From the NCBI GenBank assembly GCA_009763385.1, contig CM019826.1, positions 60,092,577 through 60,156,576 on the forward strand: DNA of 64,000 nucleotides, read 5' to 3'. Under the pieces are notes generated by a model that was not told the DNA's origin, ran no database searches, and saw only the letters and a program-made list of their open reading frames with translations. Positions 9,638-19,471 of the stretch are shown piece by piece (positions within the stretch are counted from its first letter, which is position 1; each line of letters starts with the position of its first letter). A program made the translations under genes and the position numbers. This DNA is from Coix lacryma-jobi var. lacryma-jobi (Eukaryota > Streptophyta > Magnoliopsida > Poales > Poaceae).

Positions 9638-10020
9638 TGCGGATACATGGGTGTATGCCGAGTCTCTGAGTGATGAGTGATTGTCAACTGGGATGATGCG
9701 CATGTTCTTTGGCTTGTGTTGTGCAGGTGTCGAGCATGGATACAGTGATCAGAGGCAAGGTGAAGGTCAAGTAGAGACGTGCCGTGCCGATGGACCGAGA
9801 GTGGCGAAGGGTGGACGTGAGGCATGGACTGAGGGACCGATGGCCCGAGGATCAGCTGTGGTGGCTGACAGCCTGGGACAGCGACGAGCGAAGACTTGCG
9901 GTCATGTGTTGCCTAAGTCGTGGACTTAGGGACACGTGTCGGTGGACGGGGTGCACGGGCGGTGCATCCCCTCTACAGCTTCGGTTTGGTGGTAGAGCCA
10001 GAGAAAAACCATCAGGTGGA

Positions 10021-10252
10021 CGGTTTCCAGGTTTGGGCCTCAAAACCTGGGCGCGGATGGTTTCCGAGTTTGGCCACAAAACTCGGGCTGAGGACGGTTT
10101 CCAGGTTTGGGCCTCAAAACCTGGGTGCTGCGGGTTTGCTGAGTTTGGGCCACAAAACTCAGGCGCTGGTGGGCTGGTTTCCCAGTTTGGGCCTCAAAAC
10201 CGGGGGTTGGCTGTGAAGGCTGGTTTCCTGGTTTGGGCCACAAAACTGGGGG
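10021..10252 (+). repeat. Array of six covarying hairpins in the Cop1 LTR
   Basis: Six units of roughly 35-45 bp each begin GGTTT and form a 23-24 base hairpin: 10027-10050, 10064-10086, 10101-10124, 10139-10162, 10181-10204 and 10227-10250. Units 1 and 3 use stem CCAGGTTT/AAACCTGG. Unit 2 uses CCGAGTTT/AAACTCGG and unit 4 CTGAGTTT/AAACTCAG. Units 5 and 6 pair with one mismatch or wobbles. The loop alternates between GGGCCTC and GG(G)CCAC, so the true repeat is a dimer. Confidence 0.85.
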
Positions 10253-11051
10253 TGCGACGTCTGGGAAAAGGACGGCAGAGCGGTGGCGGCACGTGGCGGC
10301 AATCGGGAGGTTGCGTCAAGGCAACGCTACGAGTTGTGCGGGCGTGGCCGTCGGATCCACCTACATTCGAGTTGGTCCAGAATAACCTTAGGGTTTAGCT
10401 AGTTCGCTCTGTAAGTAGTTAGGGGTAGATTGGGAATTAGGAATAGTTAGAATTAGGATAAGTAGGGGGAGACACCCACCTCCCCATCGATCTCAGCCAT
10501 TTGCTCTTTGCTTCTAGGGTTTCCTGCTCTCCCAATCCCCTGCTGTAGCTAGCTGAGATCCACAGAGAACCATACCTCTGTGTATTGGAGATTTTGAGGA
10601 AGTGAGGCCGTAACCTCAGTGTTGTAGCGTGTGGTAGCCACACGGTTGCAGATCGATGTGTTGATTCGTGTTTTGGTTCGTGTTCTTCGCGTTCTTCGTT
10701 TCTCCGTGGTTTTCTCGTCACTCGATCTCTCTCCCTATTGTGTCTTTTCGAAATCCACTTGAATCATCTTGTTCTTTGTAGTGAGGAGGTCATTTCGACC
10801 AAAGGAATTCATCTAACTCCTCACGAACAAGTAGATCGGGTCGATTTCGTTTTCGTGGCGCTTTTTCGGTTCATACTCCTCCCCTTTCGATTTCCCGGTG
10901 TTTGAGTTGATTTGAGCGGATGATTTCTTGGGGATAGTCTTCTAACTACTCCGTGATCATCCTCTTCAAGTTCGGGAACGTGGGATTTTGATTTGAATTG
11001 ATTTGGAGAAGATTTGAGTTGAGGGCGACCAAAATCACCCTCTCTATTCAT

Positions 11052-11315
11052 CCGCGGACAGTCCGCCGCTGAGATCGCGGACAGTCCGCGCATCGGGCCT
11101 CGACCGAGTCAGTGGTCGCGCGGCTCGGCTGTGTTGTTTCGGTTTGACCGGCGGACAGTCCGTCGCTGTCATCCGCGGACAGTCCGGGACTGTCCAGGGA
11201 GACTTCAGCAGCTTTGCTGTTTTTGGTGTTTGGCCGGCGGACAGTCCGCCATCCCCTCGCGGACAGTCCACAGTAGGGGCGGACAGTCCGGGACCCCAGG
11301 TCCGGACAGTCCGGG
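11052..11315 (+). repeat. Palindromic CGGACAGTCCG array in the Cop1 LTR
   Basis: There are eight copies of the 11-base palindrome CGGACAGTCCG or a one-base variant, often extended to GCGGACAGTCCGC, at irregular spacing of 15-55 bp. The corresponding place in the Cop2 LTR has eight copies too, while Cop3 and Cop4 have a different motif there. Confidence 0.85.
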
Positions 11316-11732
11316 AATCGCCTGAAGCTTCCGGTTTTGTGTGTTTGCTCTCCCGGCTTCCTCGCTTGGTTTTCGGGCTTCTCGTTTGGCCTTGAAGTTG
11401 ACCAAGGAACCTCTCTAGGTATCTTTGCCACTTGTTAGCATCCGTATTTGGGGATTTCTCGATGTAGCCATCTATCTACGTTCGAGACTTAGTTTTTGAG
11501 GGTTGAACTTGAGCCGGTACCTTGGGCGTTTGGTTTGCTATCGCTTTGTGGTGACTCGCTGTGATCCAAGGGATCATCCACCCTCTTCCAAGGGTCGTGG
11601 GCATCACGTTCTCGGTCATAGCTTTTGGGGGTTGATTTTGGGAAAATTGGCCAAAGTTTCGAAAGAAATTTTTGAGCTCCCATTCACCCCCCCCCCCTCT
11701 GGTCGCCTTGCTAGTGCATTCTCGGTCCTTTA

Positions 11733-12199
11733 AACACTGGTATTCTACCTACTTCACTAACCCCAGTGTTGGACCGTATGCTCACCCTATGTCTCTTTAT
11801 TGATTTAGGTAAAACGATTGTAGAACGTTTGGTTGGTGGATTCTGGTTGTTCGAGACACATGACCGGAAACGCCAAGTGGTTCTCCTGTCTTAGTCCGGT
11901 CGCCGGAAAGGAGTTTATCACCTTCGGCGACAATAGAAAAGGTAAGGTGTTGTCTCGTGGGTCTGTGCGAGTTAATGAGCACTTCGTGTTGCGTGATGTT
12001 GCTGTTGTTTCTAACTTGCATTTTAATCTTCTTTCTGTTTCTCAACTTTTCGATGATGACTATGAGATTCGTTTTAAACTGAATCTCAGTCATATTTTGG
12101 ATCCTCAGGGCAATCTTGTATGTATGATTTTGCCCTTTGGGAAAGTCTTTCGTGCAGATTTCTCAGAGTCTTTTGGCACTTCTCGTTGTCTTGTGGTGG
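11733..12199 (+). pseudogene. Cop2 protease region
   Basis: This covers the gag-protease junction and the retropepsin-like domain with active site VDSGCSRHMTGN (from 11836). It is followed by the ITFGDNRKGKVL strand and LLSVSQLFDDDYEIRFK. The frame is open from the protease to about 12200. There an indel in the segment equivalent to the LAGPSSSDLWKW region of Cop1 shifts the frame, and the original frame stops at 12249. Upstream, CCCCAGTGTTGGACCGTATG at 11761-11780 is shared with Cop4 and marks the gag-protease transition. Confidence 0.85.
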
Positions 12200-15011
12200 A
12201 CCTTTCTCCTCTAATCTTTGGAAGTGGCATAGGAGACTTGGTCATTTGAGCTTTGACTTGCTTGCAAGGCTTAGTTCACTTGGCTTAATCCAAGGCTTGC
12301 CCAAGTTGTCTATGGAGAAGGATCTTGTTTGCCATTCTTGTACACATGGGAAGATGGTTGCCGCTCCCCACCATCCAGTGACTCAGGTCATGACCAAGCG
12401 CCCTGTAGAGCTTTTACACATGGACCTTGTTTGTCCGGCTCGGGTGAGCTCGGTTGGGGGGAAGTGGTATGTGCTTGTTGTTGTTGATGACTTTTCAAGA
12501 TATTCGTGGGTCTTCTTTTTGACTGAGAAGGATGAGACTTTCTCCTTTGCTCACAATCTGATTTTGCGTCTTCAGAACGAGTTCCCTTTGAACTCGATGC
12601 GAGCTATTAGGAGTGATAATGGTTCCGAATTCAAGAATTCGGATTTTGAAAAGTATTGTAACTCTTTAGGTTTAGAGCATCAGTTTTCTTCGCCCTACAC
12701 ACCGCCACAAAATGGTGTTGTAGAGAGGAAGAATCGAACCGTTGTAGAGATGGCCAGGACGATGCTCGATGAGCATAGGACTCCTAGGCGATATTGGGCC
12801 GAAGCTATGAGCACTGCATGCTACATTTTCAATCGCATTTCTCTCCTAGCTTTCTTGAAAAAGACGTCTTATGAGTTGCGTTTTGGAAAACTGCCCAAGG
12901 TGAGTTATTTTCGAATTTTTGGTTGCCACTATTTCATACTTAAGAAAGTCAATCTGGACAAATTTGAGTCTCGTTCTTCTGACGGTGTGTTTTTGGGTTA
13001 TGACACTCATACTCGCGCATATCGTGTACTTAACCTTGACACTAACCGAGTCATGGAGTCATCCGATGTCACCTTCGATGAGACCATGGTTTGTCCTTCT
13101 TCTCGTTTTGAGCGTGCAGGTGATCATGTGGTTGGCGAGCCTCTTTTTGATGATGAGGACGAGGGTGCTGAAGGGATGGATGACCCAGCACCACCTCCAC
13201 CTGCTATGCCGCAAAGAGCGGTCTCTACTACCACTCACGGCCCTGATCCATCTTCTTCGACGACTTGGGGGCCGTGGGATCTGCCACCTCGAGCGGTACC
13301 TTTTGTACCTGAGGAGGCGCCAGCTGCTGTTGAGGGGGAGGTATCTTCAATTCGGGAGGTGCCACGACACATCCAGCGCCAACACCCGCATCAACAGATG
13401 ATCGGCAACATCGGCGAATGTGTCACTCGGTCAAGGTCACAACAAATCTCTCACTTTGCTCATTCTGCATTTGTTGCTGATTTTGAACCCCGAGATGTTG
13501 GACACGCTTTATCTGATCCAGATTGGGTCAATGCCATGCATGAGGAGCTTGAAAATTTTGAAAGAAATCGGGTTTGGGTTCTTGTTCCTCCTCCTCCTGA
13601 GTGTCACCCTATTCGTACAAAATGGGTTTTCAAAAACAAACAAGGAGAGGATGGCCATGTTGTGAGAAACAAGGCCCGACTTGTAGCCCAGGGGTATAGT
13701 CAGAAGGAGGGGATAGACTATGAGGAGACTTTTGCTCCTGTAGCTCATTTGGAGGCAATTAGGATTCTCTTGGCTTTTGCTGCATCCAAAGGCTTTAAAC
13801 TATTTCAAATGGATGTCAAGAGTGCCTTCTTAAACGGCTACATAGAAGAAGAGGTTTATGTAAAACAACCCCCCGGTTTTGAAAATCCCAAGTTTCCAAA
13901 CCATGTCTTTAAACTTCACAAAGCTTTGTATGGTTTGAAACAAGCACCTAGAGCCTGGTATGATAGGTTGAAAACCTTTTTGCTTGCTAAGGGTTTTAAA
14001 ATGGGATGTGTGGATAAAACTCTTTTTCTCCTCAAGCAAGGCAATGACACTCTCTTGGTCCAGATTTACGTGGATGATATCATTTTCGGTGGTTCTTCTC
14101 ACGCTTTGGTTGCCAAGTTTGCAAACACTATGAGCAGGGAGTTTGAGATGAGCATGATGGGCGAGTTGACATTCTTCCTCGGGTTGCAAATCAAGCAATC
14201 CCGAGAGGGGACGTTCGTGCACCAGGGCAAGTACACCAAGGACATCCTGAAGAAGCTCGACATGGGTGAGGCCAAGCCTCTTCCAACACCCATGCTGACT
14301 ATGGCAGCGCTGGATGCGGATGTGGATGGAGAAGCTGTGGACCAGAAGGAGTACCGGAGTATGATCGGGTCGCAGCTGTACCTGACGGCCACACGCCCGG
14401 ACATCTAGTTTGCGGTGTGTCTTTGCGCGCGTTTTCAGTCGTCGCCATGCACCTCGCACTGTCAGGCAGTCAAGCGCATTATGAGGTACTTATGCTTCAA
14501 TCAAGAGTTTGGGATTTGGTATTCTGCTTCCTCCACCCTCTCCCTTTGCGGTATTTCTGACGCCGATTTTGCTGGTTGCCGACTTGATCGCAAGTCCACT
14601 TCTGGGACTTGGCAGTTTGTTGGTTCTTCTCTTGTATCGTGGTCTTCTCGCAAGCAGTCTAGTGTCGCCCAGTCTACCACAGAGGCTGAGTATGTTGTTG
14701 CGGCTAGCTGCTGTTCCCAGTTGCTTTGGATGATGGCCACTTTGCGTGATTTTGGTCTGAGCTTTTCTCGCGTTCCTTTGCTTTGTGACAGCACGAGTGC
14801 TATTAGCGTTGCTAAGAACCCTGTGCTGCACTCTAAGACCAAACACATTGATGTGCGCTTTCATTTTCTGCGAGACCATTATGAGAAGGGTGATATCGAC
14901 CTTCGCCATGTCGATACTCATCATCAGTTGGCTGATATTTTCACCAAGCCTTTAGACCAATCGACTTTTGCTAGGTTGAGAGGTGAGCTTGGTGTGTGTT
15001 TCCCCTTTTAG
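12200..15011 (+). pseudogene. Cop2 integrase, reverse transcriptase and RNase H
   Basis: One frame runs from about 12200 to the natural end at 15011, broken only by a TAG at 14406-14408. The integrase has WHRRLGH ... CHSC and the catalytic Asp, Asp (IRSDNGSEFKN) and Glu (NGVVERKN) residues. The first Asp lies in HMDLVCP, where Cys replaces the Gly of the other copies. RT has QMDVKSAFLNG and YVDDIIFG. RNase H has SDADFAGC, TTEAEYVVA and TKHIDVRFHFLRD. The stop lies in TRPDI-x-F, where Cop4 has Gln, so a CAG-to-TAG change (C to T) explains it. With one frameshift and one nonsense change this is the least damaged pol in the window. Confidence 0.9.
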
Positions 15012-16606
15012 ATGGGGGAAACATTTTGGTTCGTGTATTATAGACTGACTCTTTTCCTTTCATTTGGTTTCATCATGCATCTTTGCACTTCATCTTGCAT
15101 ATTTACATTCAGAGCTTCATGTATATAATCTTTAAGATGTGACTGTTCTGCATAGTGTATGCTTCGATGCTTTATGATGATGCTTGTAGCTTATGCTCTT
15201 TCTGATCACTGATACATGTTTTTAGCTGAGCTATTTTATGAATGGTGAATTTGCTTAATGAATATAAAACTTAAAATTGTTCACCATTGAGATATGCATC
15301 TAGCATGTGTAGAATGTGTTGAATTCACTGTGCTTTTCATATATGCTAGGTTGATATGTCTCTAGTTCTGAGTCATTCACTTGCTTGGTGTGTTCATATC
15401 CTGTTCTAAAATTGAACCAAGTTAAGTGAATTGAAAAGATCGAGATGGGATTGCTTGTCAGCACATCACAGTATCAAGATGTCTCTCATTGCACTTTGAG
15501 TTAAACCTGAGCTGTGAAGTGTGTGACTGAAACTGTTGCTTTAAGCTTCTGATTGCTTCTGCATAGGCTTCGCACAGTTGAAAAGTTAGGCAATCACAAG
15601 CTTTCAACCTCTCGCAATCACATGCTGAAATTTAAACTTGTGTGATTTAACCGCTGCAACTCCGATAAAATTTTGAATACACAAGTCTTTGCTTCACTCT
15701 TTAGCATGATGATTGAACCTTGCTAGGGGTAGTTCACCTTGTATACATGATTAGCACTTGTTTGATTTCCTGTCTATACATGTTTAGTGCTATTTGCATG
15801 GTGAACAACCTTTTCTGAATGGCTAAAACTGCTCACTTTGCTTATCTGTTCATATTTCATATTTGGTGATAAGTTTGAGCCTTTGTTGGCATATACGATT
15901 CTTGTTGAGTCATTGGAGTTATACTGTGTAGAACATTTTCTCATTCTGTCGACTATATTCCTGAAGCTGCTAACTTGCATTTTTAACTCATATGCATTTG
16001 GCGGGGAAATACTTGATAGTGCATTTTCAACTAAGGGGGAGAAATTCTCTCAAATCATAAGGGGGAGATTTCTCGGCTGTGTGCATTATTGGAGGGCGAG
16101 TTTGAGTTGGCTCGGATTTTTCGGATTTTTGAAATTCCAAATTGATTCGGAGCTTTTCTGAAGCCTCTAATTGGTTTAATTGGTACGGAGCATTTTTGGT
16201 AGCTAGTTGTGTTGAGCCTTTGCCTCTTTCTTGATGAACTAGCGTCTTTGCTTTTGTGCTCTTTAGTTGGTATCGAGCTTTCACACTAGCGGTGTTGAGC
16301 CCGTTCTGCCTCTTCTTGAGGGCTAGCTCTATCTTTGCTTAGATTTAAATTGATTCTTCGATTGGTATCGAGCTTTCCTGCTAGTGGTGTTGAGCCTGTT
16401 CTACCTCTTCTTGAGGGCTAGCATTGCTTTGCTTGGTTGCGTCGAGCCATTGCCCATGTCTTTCGGGACCAAGTTGTTTTGCTTTTTCCAGTTGACCTTC
16501 TTCGGCTTTGCTATGCTTTTGGGTCATTTGGTCGAGTTCTCTCTTCTCCTTTCTTCCTTCTTCTACCTTATTATGATTAGTGTTGGTAGTTTACAATGCA
16601 CTCATC
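15012..16606 (+). other. Cop2 post-pol non-coding region
   Basis: This is homologous to 8034-9626. No gene is seen. The TTGAGCC...GAGGGCTAGC tandem repeat is at about 16140-16480, with purine tracts GGGGGAG at 16036 and 16062. Indels distinguish it from Cop1. Confidence 0.7.
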
Positions 16607-16617
16607 AAGGGGGAGAT
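16607..16617 (+). other. Polypurine tract of Cop2
   Basis: AAGGGGGAGAT lies immediately before the LTR start TGCGGATACA at 16618. Confidence 0.8.
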
Positions 16618-17000
16618 TGCGGATACATGGGTGTATGCCGAGTCCGAGTGATGAGTGATTGTCAACTGGGATAATGGGCATGTTCTTTGGCTTGTGTTGT
16701 GCAGGTGTCGAGCACGGATACAGTGATCGAAGGCATGGTGAAGGTCAAGTAGAGACGTGCCGTGCCGATGGAGCGAGAGTGGCGAAGGGCGGACGTGAGG
16801 CTTGGACTGAGGGACCGGTGGCCTGAGGATCTGCTGTGGTGGCTGACAGCCTGGGACAGTGACGAGCAGAGTCTTGCGGGGCACAGTGTTCCTCGGGTCG
16901 AGGACCTGGGGACATGTGTCGGTGGACGGGGTGCACGGGCGGTGCATCCCCACTATGGCTCGGTTTGGTGGTTGAGCCACAGAAAAACCACCGAGTGGAC

Positions 17001-17231
17001 GGTTTCCAGGTTTGGGCCTCAAAACCTAGGTGCGGCCGGTTTCTGAGTTTGGGCCACAAAACTCGGGCTGAAGACGGTTTCCAGGTTTGGGCCTCAAAAC
17101 CTGGGTGCTGCAGGTTTTTGAGTTTGGGCCACAAAACTCAAGCGATGGACGGCTGGTTTCCCGGTTTGGGCCTCAAAACCAGGGGTTGGTTGTGAAGGCT
17201 GGTTTCCCGGTTTGGGCCACAAAACCGGGGG
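17001..17231 (+). repeat. Array of six covarying hairpins in the Cop2 LTR
   Basis: The order and alternating loops are the same as in Cop1. Unit 3 has CCAGGTTT/AAACCTGG. Unit 4 has TTGAGTTT/AAACTCAA, where Cop1 has CTGAGTTT/AAACTCAG, a compensated change. Unit 6 has CCCGGTTT/AAACCGGG, where Cop1 has only wobble pairing. Units 1, 2 and 5 carry one mismatch or wobble each. Confidence 0.85.
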
Positions 17232-18019
17232 TGAAGTCCAAGAAAAGGACGTGCAGAGCGGTGGCGGCACGTGGCGGCAATCGGTGAGGTTGCGTCGAGG
17301 CAACTCTACCAGTTGTGCGGGCGTGGCCGTCGGATCACCATCATCTGGAGTTGGTCCAGAATAACCCTAGGGTTTAGCTAGCTCGCTCTGTAATTAGTTA
17401 GGGGTAGAGTGGGAAATAGAATTAGGATATGTAGAGGGAGACACCCACCTCCCATTCCATCTCAGTCATTTGCTCTTTGCCTTCTAGGTTTTCCTGCTCT
17501 CCCAATCCCCTGCTGTAGCAGCTGAGATCCACAGAGAACCATATCTCTGTGTACTGGAGATTTTGAGGAAGTGAGACTGTAATCTAACTATTGTAGCGTG
17601 TGGTAGCCACACGGTTGCAGATCGATGTGTTGATTCACGTTTTGTTCGTGTTCTTCACGTTCTTCGTTTCTCCGTGATTTTCCAATCACTCGATCTCCCT
17701 CTCTACTGCGTCTTTTCGAAGTCCGCTTGAATCAACTTGTTCTTTATAGTGAGGAGATCATTTCCATCGAAGGAATTCATCTAACTCCTCACGAACAAGT
17801 AGATCGGGTTGATTTCATTTTCGTGACGCTTTTTCGTTCATACTCTTTCCCTTTCGATTTCCCGGTGATTGACTTGATTTGACCGGATGATTTCTTGGGG
17901 ATAGTCTCCTAACTACCTCGTGATCATCTTCTCCAAGTTTGGGAACTAGGGATTTTGAGTTGAATTGGTTTTGGGGAGATTTGAGTTGAGGGCGACCAAA
18001 ATCGCCCTCACTGGGCACC

Positions 18020-18284
18020 CGCGTACAGTCCGTCGTTGGGGGCGCGGACAGTCCGCGCATCGGGCTCCGACCGAGCAGTGGTCGCGTGGCTCGGCTGTGC
18101 TGACTTGGTTTGACCGGTGGACAGTCCGCTGTACAGAGTCGCGGACAGTCCGGGAGGAGTCCAGGAGCTGTTCAGCAACGTTGCTGTTCTGCTCTCATGG
18201 CCAGCGGACAGTCCGCCACCTGAGCCCGGACAGTCCGCCGTTGGGCAGACAGTCCGCAGTCTAAACCCCGGACAGTCCGCGAGT
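18020..18284 (+). repeat. Palindromic CGGACAGTCCG array in the Cop2 LTR
   Basis: Eight copies or near copies of CGGACAGTCCG occur, in the same order and about the same spacing as in Cop1 (11052-11315). Individual copies vary by one base (for example GCGTACAGTCCG, GCAGACAGTCCG), mostly breaking symmetry by one position. Confidence 0.85.
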
Positions 18285-18695
18285 TGGCTGCTTGTTGAGT
18301 TTTAGTGCGTTTGCTCTCCCGGTTTCTTGGCTTGGTTTCCGGACTTCTCGTTTGGGCCTAGAGTTGACCAAGGAACCTCTCTAGGTAACTTTGCTACTTG
18401 TTAGCATTGGTATTTGGGGATTTCTCGACGTAGCCTTCCATCTATGTTCGGGACTCGGTTTTTAAGGGTCGAACTTGTGCCGGTGTCTTTTGGCGTTTGA
18501 CTTGCTATCGCTTTGTAGTGCCTCGCTGTGATCCTAGGGATCATCCACCCTCTTCCAAGGGTCGTGGGCATCACGGTTTCGGTCGAAGCATTTGGGGGTT
18601 GATTTGTGGGACAAAGGCCGATGTTTCGAGAGAATTTTTTGAGCTCCCATTCACCCCCCCTCTGGTCGCCTTGCTATTGCATTCTCGGTCCTTCA

Positions 18696-19471
18696 TAGAT
18701 GCTTAGTAGGGAGATTAGGTGAAGCCTAAGGGGTTTAGGGCAGCCTTAGGGGTGGCGCACGCCACCTCATGCTGGCGCCCGCCACCCTATAGGCCTCTTT
18801 TTCACTTAGCCAATCAAGTAGACTATCATCCCTAGCTCATAGACTCAAATAACAGCAGGGGAGACCCATGCCTTTGCTCTTTTCAATGCACTCATTCACT
18901 CCCATGTCTCCTCCTCTCTTTTCAACTTCACTCCATCTTTTGGACTCTTCTCCACTCAAAAATTCTGGTGAGGAGTGATGAGTAGAGCACAAGGTGAAAG
19001 AAGGAGTGGCTTTGAGTGGGAATTACCCATAAAGGGGTGGCGCCCGCCACTTTTTCCTGGCGCCCGCCACCTCAATTTCCACATTACTGCACGAAGCTGC
19101 ACCCGAGTAAGTCTCCCACCATACTTGGTATAAAGTATGACCAGGATGAAGAAGTGGTCTTTGAATTTTTCAGCCCACTTACTCCATTTAGGAGGTTACA
19201 CTCTTTGCACTTTGCACCGACATTACCACTTTATTCCCCACTTAGAATTTCAGTGGACATTACGAGGGAAACCTCATGTGTTGGTTGCAGACAGAAATGG
19301 GCAAGTAGGGGTGGCGCCCGCCACTTATTGGTGGCGCCCGCTAGGTAGGTGAAGCTTTTAGCCTGCCCCCTTCCATCCTCAGCCTATAAATACTACCCAC
19401 ACCCCATGCAAGCTCCTACACCTCACTCAACACACAAAACACCAGCCACCTCGAGCACTAGCGAGGAGGTC
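18696..19471 (+). other. GypA-2 leader with three GGCGCCCGCCAC pairs
   Basis: No gene is seen. Three pairs of GTGGCGCCCGCCAC-like palindromes occur near 18754-18784, 19037-19072 and 19312-19351, the same motif that lies upstream of the TATA box in GypA LTRs. The last pair is followed by a TATA box at 19385 and the ORF at 19472. The arrangement copies an LTR promoter but the rest of the LTR is absent, so this is either an internal promoter or the remnant of one. Confidence 0.55.
19385..19392 (+). promoter_or_regulatory. TATA box upstream of the GypA-2 ORF
   Basis: TATAAATA in the context AGCCTATAAATACTACCC lies 80 bases before the first ATG of the ORF at 19472. A start site about 30 bases downstream would leave a leader of roughly 55 bases. 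Confidence 0.55.

Larger units (their letters stand above)
4814..11732 (+). mobile_element. Cop1, Ty1/copia element (SIRE/Maximus-like), 5' part outside window
   Basis: It contains protease, integrase, reverse transcriptase, RNase H, a 1.6-kb non-coding 3' region, a polypurine tract and a 2.1-kb 3' LTR. The order PR-INT-RT-RH is the Ty1/copia order. The long LTR, long post-pol spacer and (in Cop4) a gag with two zinc knuckles fit the SIRE/Maximus branch. Gag and the 5' LTR are to the left of GypA-1, outside the window. Cop1 is inserted in Cop2, whose internal sequence resumes at 11733. The LTR terminus reads TTTA here rather than TTCA as in the other copies. Confidence 0.85.
9638..11732 (+). 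repeat. 3' LTR of Cop1
   Basis: About 2.1 kb, from TGCGGATACATGG to CGGTCCTTTA. It is homologous along its length to the Cop2 LTR (16618-18695) and in flanking blocks to the minus-strand Cop3 and Cop4 LTRs. The conserved 3' end reads GAGCTCCCATTCACCCCCCC then CTCTGGTCGCC. It holds two internal repeat arrays (hairpins at 10021-10252, palindromic 11-mers at 11052-11315). No clear TATA box was found. Confidence 0.85.
11733..18695 (+). mobile_element. Cop2, Ty1/copia element, 5' part outside window
   Basis: It is the same family and organisation as Cop1: protease to RNase H, post-pol spacer, polypurine tract, 2.1-kb 3' LTR. Internal sequence begins abruptly at 11733 (AACACTGG), immediately after the Cop1 LTR terminus. 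It lines up with unbroken Cop4 sequence around 61930-61975, showing that Cop1 sits in the gag-protease junction of Cop2. Cop2 is itself inserted in GypA-2; TAGAT (18696-18700) would be its target duplication. Confidence 0.85.
16618..18695 (+). repeat. 3' LTR of Cop2
   Basis: It starts TGCGGATACATGG and ends CGGTCCTTCA, proper TG...CA termini. It is collinear with the Cop1 LTR but with many substitutions and small indels, so the two copies are not recent duplicates. It contains the hairpin array (17001-17231) and the palindrome array (18020-18284). Confidence 0.85.

Noticed and set aside
9784..10398. 204-codon frame across the Cop1 hairpin array
   Set aside because: It is produced by the tandem repeat; the counterpart in Cop2 breaks into several frames and the peptide is just the repeat translated.
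11052..11315. CRISPR-like regular repeats
   Set aside because: The repeats are 11 bases and palindromic, spacing is irregular, there are no cas genes, and the context is a plant LTR.
11700..11790. Cop1-Cop2 as a tandem element sharing one LTR after unequal recombination
   Set aside because: The LTR end is joined exactly to mid-internal Cop2 sequence with gag missing, which nested insertion of Cop1 explains more simply.
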